Origin: an uncultured Clostridia bacterium
GTDB taxonomy: Bacteria; Bacillota; Clostridia; Oscillospirales; Oscillospiraceae
DNA length: 14,989 nucleotides
Direction: 5' to 3'
NCBI GenBank assembly: GCA_937893605.1
Contig: CALBGG010000021.1
Coordinates: forward strand, 1-14,989
Both the position numbers and the translations under genes were made by a program. The notes under the pieces were generated by a model. It was not told where the DNA came from. It worked only from the letters and a program-made list of their open reading frames with translations, and did no database searches. The first letter of the stretch is position 1; each line of letters begins with the position of its first letter. This document shows, piece after piece, positions 7,366-14,476 of this stretch.

Positions 7366-8976
7366 TTATCCCCACAGTGCCGTCAGCATCGGTATAATCT
7401 GCTTCTTGCGGCTCATGACGCCGGGCAGGAAGAGCATATTGTCCTTCGGCTCTGCGGAAAATGCGCGGCGTATGGTATCGTCGCTGCCGATGTACAAAAG
7501 CTGCGTACCCTCGAGCAGAACGTCGGTGAGCATGAGAATGACCATGTCATAGCCGTTGTCTGCCTTCATGCGGCGCATCTCGGCGAGAAATTCCCCGCTC
7601 CGCTCGAGCATTTTGGCCGAGTCAAGCGTCGTAATCTGCCCGACGCCGAGGTTTTGACCGGAGATGTGAAATTCCTTGAAGTCCGAGCGTATGAGCTCGG
7701 ACACGGGCTTTGCCTCGGACGAGCCGGAGAACAGCTCCTTGCCCAGCGCGTCGAGAGAAACATTCGCTATGCGCGCCATGCGCTCGGCAAGCGCGATATC
7801 GCGCTTTGTGCAGGTGGGCGACTTGAACATGACGGTGTCGGACAGTATTGCCGCCGCCATGAGCCCCGCCATCGCCGGCGATGGCATGACGCCGTGCTCC
7901 TGATACATGCCGCAGATTATCGTCGTCGTGCTGCCCACTGGCTCGTTTCTCATGCGTATAGGCTGCGCGGTCTGGATATCGGCAAGGCGGTGGTGGTCGA
8001 TTATCTCCAGTATCTCGGCCTGTTCGAGTCCGGCGACCGCCTGTGCCTTTTCGTTGTGGTCGACCAGAACGACGCGCTTTCTTCGCGGGCGCAGCAGGTG
8101 GTATCTCGACAGCGTACCGACGACCTTTTCGTTCTCGTCGAGCACCGGATAGCAGCGATAGCGGCTTTTCAAGACCTCCTCGCGCACATCGTCAATATAG
8201 TCGTTCAGGTGGAAGCAGATCGTGTCCTCCGTGTGGCAGGGGCGCGAGATGGGGATGGCCTGATAAATGAGCTTTGCAACACGTGCAGCGTCAAACGGCG
8301 TTGATATTATGCACGTGTGATGCGCGTTTTGAAGCCACTGCTTCTTTGCCTCGGTCTGGCACAGGATGATACAGTTTACGCCGAGAGTGAGCGCGCGCTC
8401 GACCATATCCGGCTGATCTCCGCACAAAACAATGCTGTCGGGGTCGTTAAACAAAAGCGTCTCGCAGCTTTGCGGCAGAGCAATGGCAACATTGCCCGAG
8501 ATGCAGTCAAAAAGCTCCTCGTCTTCGTTGAGCACCTCGCCTTCAAGCACGCTGAGAACGTTATAAAGCGGAACATCGTCGATATGCGGGTCTATGATAG
8601 TCAGCAGGCTGTACGACGCGATATCGCCCGCCGAGAGCGTACCGTAGAGCGTGCCGTCCTCGTTTATGACGGGAATGACGGATATCTTCTGCTCGCGCAT
8701 CATGTACCAGGCTCTGCTCATCGTTACCGAGGAGCTGAGCGCCGGGGGCGTATCGAAATCAAGGTCGCGCACCTGCGTGCGAACATCGTTTATCTGACGC
8801 GGCGGCTCGAAGCCGAACTTGTCGAGCATGCGCTGTGTCTCGTCGCTTATATGTCCGAGGCAGGCCGCAGTATACTCCCTGTCGCCGAGCGCGTTGCGCA
8901 GCGCCGCATAGCTCATCGCCGCGACGATCGAGTCGGTGTCCGGGTTTCGGTGACCCACCACAAAGATTTCATTCAT
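7366..8976 (-). CDS. ppaC: Manganese-dependent family II inorganic pyrophosphatase with CBS-DRTGG-CBS insert
   Basis: The 536-residue cytosolic enzyme hydrolyses pyrophosphate, pulling biosynthetic reactions forward. The DHH-type catalytic core is split. GHRNPDTDS (8-16) supplies H9, D13 and D15. VDHNE (305-309), IDHH (326-329), PVGSTTT (346-352) and SDT (379-381) form the rest of the metal site, and SRKKQ (522-526) is the C-terminal substrate-binding motif. The stretch of about 70-295 between the first two catalytic motifs holds two CBS repeats flanking a DRTGG-like region. In characterised clostridial relatives such inserts bind adenine nucleotides or diadenosine polyphosphates and tune activity. 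GGAGGT lies upstream of the ATG. It is the last gene of the trmB cluster but has its own promoter. No clear terminator follows, so some transcripts may run into the pheA leader. Confidence 0.95.
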   Translation of the reverse strand: MNEIFVVGHRNPDTDSIVAAMSYAALRNALGDREYTAACLGHISDETQRMLDKFGFEPPRQINDVRTQVRDLDFDTPPALSSSVTMSRAWYMMREQKISVIPVINEDGTLYGTLSAGDIASYSLLTIIDPHIDDVPLYNVLSVLEGEVLNEDEELFDCISGNVAIALPQSCETLLFNDPDSIVLCGDQPDMVERALTLGVNCIILCQTEAKKQWLQNAHHTCIISTPFDAARVAKLIYQAIPISRPCHTEDTICFHLNDYIDDVREEVLKSRYRCYPVLDENEKVVGTLSRYHLLRPRRKRVVLVDHNEKAQAVAGLEQAEILEIIDHHRLADIQTAQPIRMRNEPVGSTTTIICGMYQEHGVMPSPAMAGLMAAAILSDTVMFKSPTCTKRDIALAERMARIANVSLDALGKELFSGSSEAKPVSELIRSDFKEFHISGQNLGVGQITTLDSAKMLERSGEFLAEMRRMKADNGYDMVILMLTDVLLEGTQLLYIGSDDTIRRAFSAEPKDNMLFLPGVMSRKKQIIPMLTALWG

Positions 8977-9006
8977 CGTTTTACCTCCGATATTCAGTGC
9001 TCCACA

Positions 9007-9034
9007 ATTATAGTATGAGATTTTTAAAAGTCAA
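9007..9034 (-). promoter_or_regulatory. Promoter for the pyrophosphatase gene, within the end of the sigma gene
   Basis: The minus strand carries TTGACT (9034-9029), a 16-base spacer and TATAAT (9012-9007). It overlaps the last codons and stop of the ECF sigma gene and lies about 30 bases before the pyrophosphatase ATG, leaving room only for a short leader with GGAGGT. The -10 box is perfect. It would let ppaC be expressed independently of the upstream operon. Confidence 0.75.
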
Positions 9035-9643
9035 CAGAAAAAGCCGCATCTTAACAGATACCGCTTTTTGTTTACGCTTATTCGCTTTTATCAAGCAGCG
9101 CGCGCACAGTTTTTTTCGCGCGCGGAAAATGCGCGATTTGACCGTGCCCTCCCCGAGCGAGAGCGCCGCGCCTATTTCGGCATAGCTCATTCCGCCGAGC
9201 TCGCGCATGACAAGTATCTGCCGCTGCTTATCCGGAAGCAGCTTCAGCCCTTCCGAGAGCGACTGCATGCCGAGCTTTTTAATAAGCTGTCCCTCGGGCT
9301 CTGCGGAGGGGTCGGGGATATCGAGCTGAACATCCTCATCGTCGCCTATGGTGAGCGAGACCTGCGGTCTGCGCTTTTTCGAGCGCAGAAAATCAAGGCA
9401 GACATTCGTTGTTATCCTGTAAAGCCACACGGAAAACCTGCTGTCGCCCCTGAACGAGGACAGGCTGTTATACGCCTTTATAAACGCCTCCTGCGTCATG
9501 TCGCATGCGTCCTCGCGGTCGGACACCATGCGCAGAGCGAGGTTATACACAGTTTTTTCGTATCTCAAAACGAGCTCCTCAAAGGCGTTTGCGTCGCCGC
9601 CGAGTACACGTTCGATTATGTCCTTTTCGGAAGTTTGGCTCAT
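9008..9643 (-). CDS. ECF-type RNA polymerase sigma factor
   Basis: This 211-residue protein is an extracytoplasmic-function sigma factor of the sigma-70 family. Residues 22-90 form region 2, including DMTQEAFIKAY and the core-binding and -10-binding helices ending in WLYRITTNVCLDFLR. Residues 128-182 form region 4, with LPDKQRQILVMRELGGMSY and the helix-turn-helix AEIGAALSLGEGTVKSRI. After region 4 is an unusual tail of about 30 residues, first Lys/Arg-rich and then hydrophobic (LFLLTF near 201-206). No anti-sigma gene is adjacent on either side. The ATG overlaps the dusB stop as ATGA, with GGGAG upstream, so it is co-translated with tRNA-modification and repair genes. I cannot assign an ECF subgroup or a target regulon from this window. 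Confidence 0.92.
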   Translation of the reverse strand: MSQTSEKDIIERVLGGDANAFEELVLRYEKTVYNLALRMVSDREDACDMTQEAFIKAYNSLSSFRGDSRFSVWLYRITTNVCLDFLRSKKRRPQVSLTIGDDEDVQLDIPDPSAEPEGQLIKKLGMQSLSEGLKLLPDKQRQILVMRELGGMSYAEIGAALSLGEGTVKSRIFRARKKLCARCLIKANKRKQKAVSVKMRLFLLTFKNLIL

Positions 9644-10611
9644 ATCAGCTCCCTCTTAATGCCGTTTATGATCTTTTCAAGCTCCTCGAGCGATTCGACC
9701 CTCACAAGCTGCTGCTTATAAAAGCCTGCATGCGCCACACCCTTGAGATACCATGGTATCTGATGGCGCGCCTCAAGGCAGGCAAGCCGCTCGCCGAATT
9801 TTTCGGCGTACATTTTCGTGTGCCGAAGCGCAAGATCCATGCGCTCATTAAGCGGCGGCTTTTCGGGTATCCCACCGCCGGCAATATACGCGTTTGCCTC
9901 TGTAAAAAGCCAGGGATCGCCGAATATGCCGCGGCCTATCATGGCAAGCTCGCAGCCGGTGTAGCGCAGAATATGCTCCGCGTCCTGCGCCGAAAAGATA
10001 TCGCCGTTTGCAATAACGGGGATGGACACCGCCTTTTTCACGTCGCGGATGATATCCCAATCGGCACGGCCGGAGTACATCTGAGCTCTCGTTCTGCCGT
10101 GAACGGCTATGGCCGAGGCTCCGGCCTGCTCGACGGTCTTTGCAAACTCCACAGCGTTCACATTTCCGCCGTCAAAGCCCTTGCGGAACTTGACCGTCAC
10201 CGGAACGTTCACAGCCGAAACGACCGCCTGGACTATCTTCCCCGCAAGCTCGGGGTCGCGCATGAGCGCCGAGCCGTCGCCGCTTTTGACGATCTTGCCT
10301 ACGGGGCAGCCCATGTTTATATCCAGCATATCCGCGCCGGAATATTCTATCGCCATGGGCGCGGCCTCGGCCATGAACTCCGGCTCGTGCCCGAAAATCT
10401 GCGCGGCAAACGGGCGGCAGCCGGGCAGGTTATACAGAAGGCTGCGCGTTTTTTTATCGCCGTAGCACAGCGCCTTTGCGCTGACCATCTCTGTAGTCGT
10501 GAGCGCGGCACCGAGCTCCGTGCATATCGCCCTGAAGGCAAAATCCGTGACCCCCGCCATCGGCGCGAGCGTCATTTTGCCGTTTATCTCGACGTTGCCT
10601 ATCTTCACCAT
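9640..10611 (-). CDS. dusB: tRNA-dihydrouridine synthase (DusB/NifR3 type)
   Basis: The 323-residue flavoenzyme reduces specific uridines in tRNA loops to dihydrouridine, with FMN and NADPH. The TIM-barrel signature begins LAPMAGVTDFAFR (15-27). INMGCPVGKIVKSGDGSAL (98-116) contains the general acid C102. VKFRKG (140-145), HGRTRAQMYSGRADW (171-185), IANGDI (200-205) and MIGRGIFGDPWLF (224-236) follow. These place it in the DusB/NifR3 branch, although subfamily assignment from motifs alone is less certain than the enzyme class. The start overlaps the exoA stop by 7 bases and lacks a strong ribosome site, so translation is probably coupled to exoA. Its end overlaps the sigma gene start by 4 bases. 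Confidence 0.94.
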   Translation of the reverse strand: MVKIGNVEINGKMTLAPMAGVTDFAFRAICTELGAALTTTEMVSAKALCYGDKKTRSLLYNLPGCRPFAAQIFGHEPEFMAEAAPMAIEYSGADMLDINMGCPVGKIVKSGDGSALMRDPELAGKIVQAVVSAVNVPVTVKFRKGFDGGNVNAVEFAKTVEQAGASAIAVHGRTRAQMYSGRADWDIIRDVKKAVSIPVIANGDIFSAQDAEHILRYTGCELAMIGRGIFGDPWLFTEANAYIAGGGIPEKPPLNERMDLALRHTKMYAEKFGERLACLEARHQIPWYLKGVAHAGFYKQQLVRVESLEELEKIINGIKRELI

Positions 10612-11354
10612 AATATATCAAGTCCCACAGGGCAGTGATCCGAGCCGAGGATCTCGGGCAGTATGTACGCATCCTTTATATTATCTTTCAGCCGCTCGGA
10701 CACGACGAAATAGTCAATGCGCCAGCCGACGTTGCGCGATCTTGCCGCCGCGCGGTAGCTCCACCAGGAGTACGCGTCGCGCTTATCGGGGTAAAGTGCG
10801 CGGAAGCTGTCGATAAATCCGGCGTCCAGCAGCTCCGTGAATTTGCCTCTCTCCTCGTCGGAAAATCCGGGGTTAAAGTGGTTCGTGTCAGGGTTTTTGA
10901 GGTCTATCTCCTCGTGCGCGACGTTCATATCGCCGCAGGCTATGACGGGCTTTGACTTATCAAGCTCCACAAGATACGTGCGGAAGTCGTCCTCCCAGCT
11001 CATGCGGTAGTCGATGCGCTTTAATGAATCCTGCGAGTTCGGCGTGTAAACGCACACGAGGTAAAAATCTTCATATTCGAGCGTGACGGCTCTGCCCTCG
11101 GTCTCGTGGCCGGGGATATTGCGTCTCACGCTCACGGGCGTGTGCTTTGTGAATATCGCCGTGCCGGAGTAGCCTTTTTTCTCTGCATAGCTCCAGTAGC
11201 ACTCGTAGCCGGGCAGGTCGAGCTCTATCTGTCCCTCCTGAAGCTTTGTCTCCTGAAGGCAGAAAAAATCCGCGTTCAGCGACCAGAATATATCCTCAAA
11301 GCCCTTTTTTACGGCGGCGCGCAGGCCGTTTACGTTCCAGCTTATAAATCTCAT
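10605..11354 (-). CDS. exoA: Exodeoxyribonuclease III / AP endonuclease
   Basis: The 249-residue enzyme cuts DNA 5' to abasic sites and trims blocked 3' ends in base-excision repair. Family motifs are NVNGLRA (7-13), LQETKLQ (33-39) with metal-binding E35, YSGTAIF (62-68), Y103 in VYTPNS, and GDMNVAHEEID (141-151) with D142 and N144. WSYRAAARSRNVGWRIDYF (198-216) and the C-terminal GSDHCPV (237-243) with D239 and H240 complete the set. Length is typical of the Xth/ExoA family. The ATG overlaps the trmB stop by 4 bases, and the stop overlaps dusB by 7. Synonyms are xth and xthA. Confidence 0.96.
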   Translation of the reverse strand: MRFISWNVNGLRAAVKKGFEDIFWSLNADFFCLQETKLQEGQIELDLPGYECYWSYAEKKGYSGTAIFTKHTPVSVRRNIPGHETEGRAVTLEYEDFYLVCVYTPNSQDSLKRIDYRMSWEDDFRTYLVELDKSKPVIACGDMNVAHEEIDLKNPDTNHFNPGFSDEERGKFTELLDAGFIDSFRALYPDKRDAYSWWSYRAAARSRNVGWRIDYFVVSERLKDNIKDAYILPEILGSDHCPVGLDILW

Positions 11355-12064
11355 TCGTTTATCCCCCTCGCGTCGGAAAGCGCGGCGTTGCGCAGCCTGG
11401 GCGCCTCGCCCGACGCGCCGTTTTTCGTCTGTGCCGTTTTCACGGCGACAAGGCGGTTTATCTTAACGCCCATTTCGCGGAATTTGCACTCGTAATCGGT
11501 CATGACTCCGCCCTCGCCGTTTTCGTGCAGATCGTTCGTGACGGCATGAACCTCCCAGCCCTCGGCTCTTATCTGCCCGAGCGACCACTCGAAAAGCGGC
11601 AGGTTATCCGTCTTGAAGCAGACCTCGCCGCCGGGCGGCAGGATATCGGCATATATACGCAGGAAATTCGGAGATGTGAGCCTGTGCTTTGCGTCGCGGC
11701 TTTTCGGCCACGGATCGCAGAAGTTTACGAAAATGCGCTCGACCTCACCGGGCGCGAATACCTCGCGCAGCTTCAGCGCGTCCATTGATATAAAGCGGAC
11801 ATTATCCGTTTTATCCTCGCAGGCGCGCTCCATGGCTATAACCATCGCATCCTCGACCTTTTCCAGCGCGATGAGCTCGACCTCTGGGTTTTCCCTCGCC
11901 GTGCCGACGGTGAAGCGCCCCTTGCCGCAGCCTATTTCGAGCCACAGCGCCCTGCCGGGGAACTCATCGTGCCAGCGGCCGCGAAGAAGCTCGGGCTTCT
12001 CTATCTGAACGGCGGCGCATCTTTCCATGCGCGGCTGCAAATTCGGCTTTTTTCTCATTCGCAT
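11351..12064 (-). CDS. trmB: tRNA (guanine-46-N7)-methyltransferase
   Basis: The 237-residue SAM-dependent enzyme makes m7G at position 46 of the tRNA variable loop. The start MRMRKKPN resembles the usual N-terminus. The SAM loop EIGCGKG is at 43-49, the catalytic-region motif NFCDPWPK at 114-121, and TDYECKF at 189-195. About 25-30 residues follow the last conserved motif, slightly longer than many relatives; the extra tail ends in the overlap with exoA. The second Met (codon 3) is an alternative start. GGAG lies 10 bases before the first ATG. It is the first gene of a cluster with exoA, dusB and the sigma gene, divergent from rex. Confidence 0.94.
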   Translation of the reverse strand: MRMRKKPNLQPRMERCAAVQIEKPELLRGRWHDEFPGRALWLEIGCGKGRFTVGTARENPEVELIALEKVEDAMVIAMERACEDKTDNVRFISMDALKLREVFAPGEVERIFVNFCDPWPKSRDAKHRLTSPNFLRIYADILPPGGEVCFKTDNLPLFEWSLGQIRAEGWEVHAVTNDLHENGEGGVMTDYECKFREMGVKINRLVAVKTAQTKNGASGEAPRLRNAALSDARGINE

Positions 12065-12111
12065 CTATATCACTCTCCGATTGTTTTTCCTTATACTTAT
12101 CCGTAACCTTA

Positions 12112-12140
12112 AAAATAACATAGTTTGTACAAAACATCAA
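12112..12140 (-). promoter_or_regulatory. Weak candidate promoter for the trmB cluster
   Basis: On the minus strand TTGATG (12140-12135), a 17-base spacer and TATTTT (12117-12112) give a partial sigma-A match upstream of trmB. It is the best candidate in the 12065-12277 region on this strand, but it is degenerate. The operon might instead use another sigma factor, including the one it encodes. Confidence 0.35.
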
Positions 12141-12195
12141 TCTGAAAACATGGCAATTTCGGCAGAAAATCGGACATTTACTGGCATTTAACCAC

Positions 12196-12224
12196 TTGAA
12201 ATACCGAAAAACATATGATATAAT
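12196..12224 (+). promoter_or_regulatory. Promoter of rex
   Basis: TTGAAA at 12196-12201, a 17-base spacer and TATAAT at 12219-12224 form a strong sigma-A promoter about 50 bases before the rex ATG. The short leader contains AAGGAG eight bases ahead of the start. Confidence 0.82.
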
Positions 12225-12228
12225 TCAT

Positions 12229-12246
12229 TAATCAATTTATTAACAT
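12229..12246. promoter_or_regulatory. Possible Rex operator
   Basis: The 18 bases directly after the rex -10 box read as an imperfect match to the clostridial Rex consensus TTGTTAA-N4-TTAACAA. The right half, TTAACAT, fits 6 of 7; the left half, TAATCAA, fits 4 of 7. Rex genes often regulate themselves, and the site covers the expected transcription start. The region is AT-rich, so a chance match is quite possible. Confidence 0.3.
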
Positions 12247-12277
12247 CCCCCCTAAGGCTTTTTAAGGAGAACCATAA

Positions 12278-12946
12278 ATGAAGCGTGTAAAAGTATCAAA
12301 TAACGTTATCCGCCGCCTTCCGCGTTATTTAAGAAAGCTCGACGAGCTCACGGAAGCGGGCGTCAGCCGCATATCGTCCGGCGAGCTGGGCCGCCAGCTC
12401 GGCCTCACTCCATCGCAGATCCGTCAGGACTTCAGCTGCTTCGGCGAGTTCGGCCAGCAGGGCTACGGCTATAAGGTCACCGCACTGCGTGCGGAGATCG
12501 CCTCCATCCTCGGCATGGACAGGGGCTACAGCGCCGTCCTTATCGGCGTCGGCAACCTCGGTCAGGCGCTTTTATGCAACTTCTCTTTCAAGACCTGGGG
12601 CTTTGACCTGAAAGCCGCCTTCGATATAAAGCCGCAGCTTATCGGTACGGATTACGAGGGCGTGAAGATCCATGACATGGCCACCCTGCCGCAGTATCTT
12701 TCCGAAAACAAGGTTGACGCGGCCGTTCTGTGTGTTCCCAAGTCTCACGCTGTAGCGACGACCGAGCTTCTCACCTCGCACGGCGTGAACGCCATCTGGA
12801 ACTTCACTAATGTCGAGCTCACCGCTCCCGAGAGCAGCACCATCGTCGAGAATATCCATTTCTCCGACTCGCTGCTGTCCCTGAGCTACTACATCTCCGA
12901 GGATAACGACGAGAAGGCCGCAAGAGCCGCAAGAATGAACAAGTGA
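12278..12946 (+). CDS. rex: Redox-sensing transcriptional repressor Rex
   Basis: The 222-residue dimeric repressor senses the NADH/NAD ratio: NADH binding releases it from DNA, opening fermentation and respiration genes. Residues 1-80 form the winged helix, with PRYLRKLDELTEAGVSRISS and the recognition region LGLTPSQIRQDFSCFG (41-56). The Rossmann loop VLIGVGNLGQAL spans 87-98 with G90, G92 and G95. The C-terminal swapped helix is represented by HFSDSLLSLSYYI. Length is normal. AAGGAG lies eight bases before the ATG. A strong terminator follows the stop, so rex is probably mostly monocistronic, with limited read-through into mnmE. Confidence 0.97.
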   Translation: MKRVKVSNNVIRRLPRYLRKLDELTEAGVSRISSGELGRQLGLTPSQIRQDFSCFGEFGQQGYGYKVTALRAEIASILGMDRGYSAVLIGVGNLGQALLCNFSFKTWGFDLKAAFDIKPQLIGTDYEGVKIHDMATLPQYLSENKVDAAVLCVPKSHAVATTELLTSHGVNAIWNFTNVELTAPESSTIVENIHFSDSLLSLSYYISEDNDEKAARAARMNK

Positions 12947-12963
12947 TTTTCACTACTTAAAAA

Positions 12964-12987
12964 GGCGGGTAAAGACCCGCCTTTTTT
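12964..12987 (+). terminator. Intrinsic terminator after rex
   Basis: GGCGGGT (12964-12970) pairs with ACCCGCC (12975-12981) around an AAAG loop, followed by six T at 12982-12987. The preceding A-run lengthens the stem. It separates rex from mnmE by stopping plus-strand transcripts five bases before the mnmE ribosome site. Confidence 0.9.
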
Positions 12988-13003
12988 ATTCGGAGGTAAC
13001 AAC

Positions 13004-14362
13004 ATGTCAGATACGATAGCCGCCGTTTCCACAGGCTCGCAGGTCTGCGCGATAGGCATCGTGCGCATGTCGGGCGATATGGCGATAGACATTGCCGATA
13101 AGCTTTTCTCGCCCATGTCCGGCGGAAAAATGTCGGACTTTTCCGACCGCAAGCTCATCTACGGAAAGCTTTATGATGTACAGGGCAGGCTTTTGGATAT
13201 CTGTCTTTGCACGATAAGCCGCACGCCATGCAGCTACACCGGCGAGGACACCGCCGAGTTTCAGTGCCACGGCTCACCGGTAGTTCTGCGGGCCGTTCTT
13301 GACGCCGCGTTTTTCCTCGGTGCAAGGCAGGCGCTGCCCGGAGAGTTTACAAAACGTGCGTTTTTAAACGGCCGCATGGATCTTGCAAGTGCCGAGGCCG
13401 TTGCGGATATAATAGACGCCGAGACCGCCGAGGCCGCTCGCAACGCCGCAGGTCAGCTCGGCGGCGCCGTCTCACGGCGCATTGACGGTATATACAATAT
13501 CCTGACCGACATAAGCTCGCATTATCACGCGGTGCTCGACTATCCCGATGAGGATATCGAGGACTTTACGCTCGAGCGCTACAGAGCCGATATTGCCCGC
13601 TGCACGGAGACGCTCGAAAAGCTCCGCGCAAGCTACGACAGCGGCAGACTCATGAACTCCGGCATTCCCGCCGCGATAGTCGGCCGCCCGAACGCCGGAA
13701 AAAGCTCGCTTTTAAACGCCGTTCTGGGCTATGACCGCGCCATAGTCACCGATATCCCCGGCACGACGCGCGACACCATTGAGGAAAAGCTCCTGCTCGG
13801 CGGCGTGCTGCTCAGGCTCACCGACACCGCCGGCATCCGCGAAACGAGCGACGAGATAGAGCGCATGGGTGTTTCACGCTCGCGCCGCGCCATGGAGCAG
13901 GCCGAGCTTGTTTTAGCCGTCATCGACGGCAGCCGCGAACTTACAAAGGAGGATATCGAGCTCATAAAATGCGCAGAGCATGCGCCGCACGGCATTGTCA
14001 TACTGTCAAAGCAGGATCTCGGCAGTACTGCCGCCGTCCCGGAAACGGCGCTGCCCGTCGTCGAGATAAGCTCCGTAACCGGAGTTGGGCTTAAAAGGCT
14101 CGAGGCCACTGTGCGCGAGCTTTTCCCCGCGCCGTTGGCTCCCGCGGGCGAGATACTGACAAACGCGCGTCAGTTTGACGCCGTTTCCCGCGCCCTTGAA
14201 TCCATGAGAGCCGCCGAGAACGCGATGGCATCCGGATGTACACCGGACATCGTTCTTACGGAAGCGGAAACTGCAATGTCCGCGCTCGGCGAGCTCACGG
14301 GACGCACGGTGCGCGAGGAGGTAACGAACCGAATATTCGAACGCTTCTGCGTGGGCAAATAA
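13004..14362 (+). CDS. mnmE: tRNA modification GTPase MnmE
   Basis: The 452-residue GTPase works with MnmG to add carboxymethylaminomethyl groups to the wobble uridine of certain tRNAs. The N-terminal folate-binding domain covers about 1-118, with GIVRMSG (18-24), YTGEDTAEFQCHG (78-90) and LPGEFTKRAFLNGRMDL (111-127). The G domain has P-loop GRPNAGKSS (227-235), switch DIPGTTRDT (250-258) and DTAGIRE (274-280). The C-terminal helical domain ends in FCVGK with the conserved Cys449. The G4 guanine-specificity motif reads SKQD (335-338), not the usual NKxD. GGAGG lies seven bases before the ATG. No promoter is obvious between the rex terminator and the start. The partner mnmG is not in this window. 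Confidence 0.96.
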   Translation: MSDTIAAVSTGSQVCAIGIVRMSGDMAIDIADKLFSPMSGGKMSDFSDRKLIYGKLYDVQGRLLDICLCTISRTPCSYTGEDTAEFQCHGSPVVLRAVLDAAFFLGARQALPGEFTKRAFLNGRMDLASAEAVADIIDAETAEAARNAAGQLGGAVSRRIDGIYNILTDISSHYHAVLDYPDEDIEDFTLERYRADIARCTETLEKLRASYDSGRLMNSGIPAAIVGRPNAGKSSLLNAVLGYDRAIVTDIPGTTRDTIEEKLLLGGVLLRLTDTAGIRETSDEIERMGVSRSRRAMEQAELVLAVIDGSRELTKEDIELIKCAEHAPHGIVILSKQDLGSTAAVPETALPVVEISSVTGVGLKRLEATVRELFPAPLAPAGEILTNARQFDAVSRALESMRAAENAMASGCTPDIVLTEAETAMSALGELTGRTVREEVTNRIFERFCVGK

Positions 14363-14389
14363 AAAATGCCCGACGGTATGCCGTCGGGC
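14361..14389 (-). terminator. Terminator for minus-strand transcripts entering from the right
   Basis: GCCCGACGG (14368-14376) and CCGTCGGGC (14381-14389) form a perfect 9-bp stem. On the minus strand it is followed by a T-run (the A-run at 14361-14366), as expected of a terminator for the MobA-like gene. On the plus strand GGATAACC follows, so termination of mnmE here is not supported by a U-tract. Confidence 0.8.
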
Positions 14390-14433
14390 GGATAACCAAG
14401 TAATAATCAAACGAAGTGATCCGAAATGGCAAG

Positions 14434-14474
14434 AGCAGTCGTGACTACCCGTAAAGCAGGTGGTCACGACTGCT
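14434..14474. repeat. Long inverted repeat between mnmE and the MobA-like gene
   Basis: AGCAGTCGTGACTACC (14434-14449) pairs with GGTGGTCACGACTGCT (14459-14474) over 16 bp with a single G-U pair and a 9-base loop. The element ends two bases before the MobA-like stop codon. The plus strand continues TATTATCTTG, a weak U-tract, so it may serve as the mnmE terminator. The minus-strand tail has no U-run. The length and near-perfect symmetry would also fit a dispersed palindromic repeat or a protein-binding site. Confidence 0.75.
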
Positions 14475-14476
14475 TA

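Noticed and set aside
9505..10638. A 377-codon open frame on the plus strand opposite dusB
   Set aside because: Antisense to the clearly identified dusB and the start of the sigma gene, with no domain or ribosome site support.
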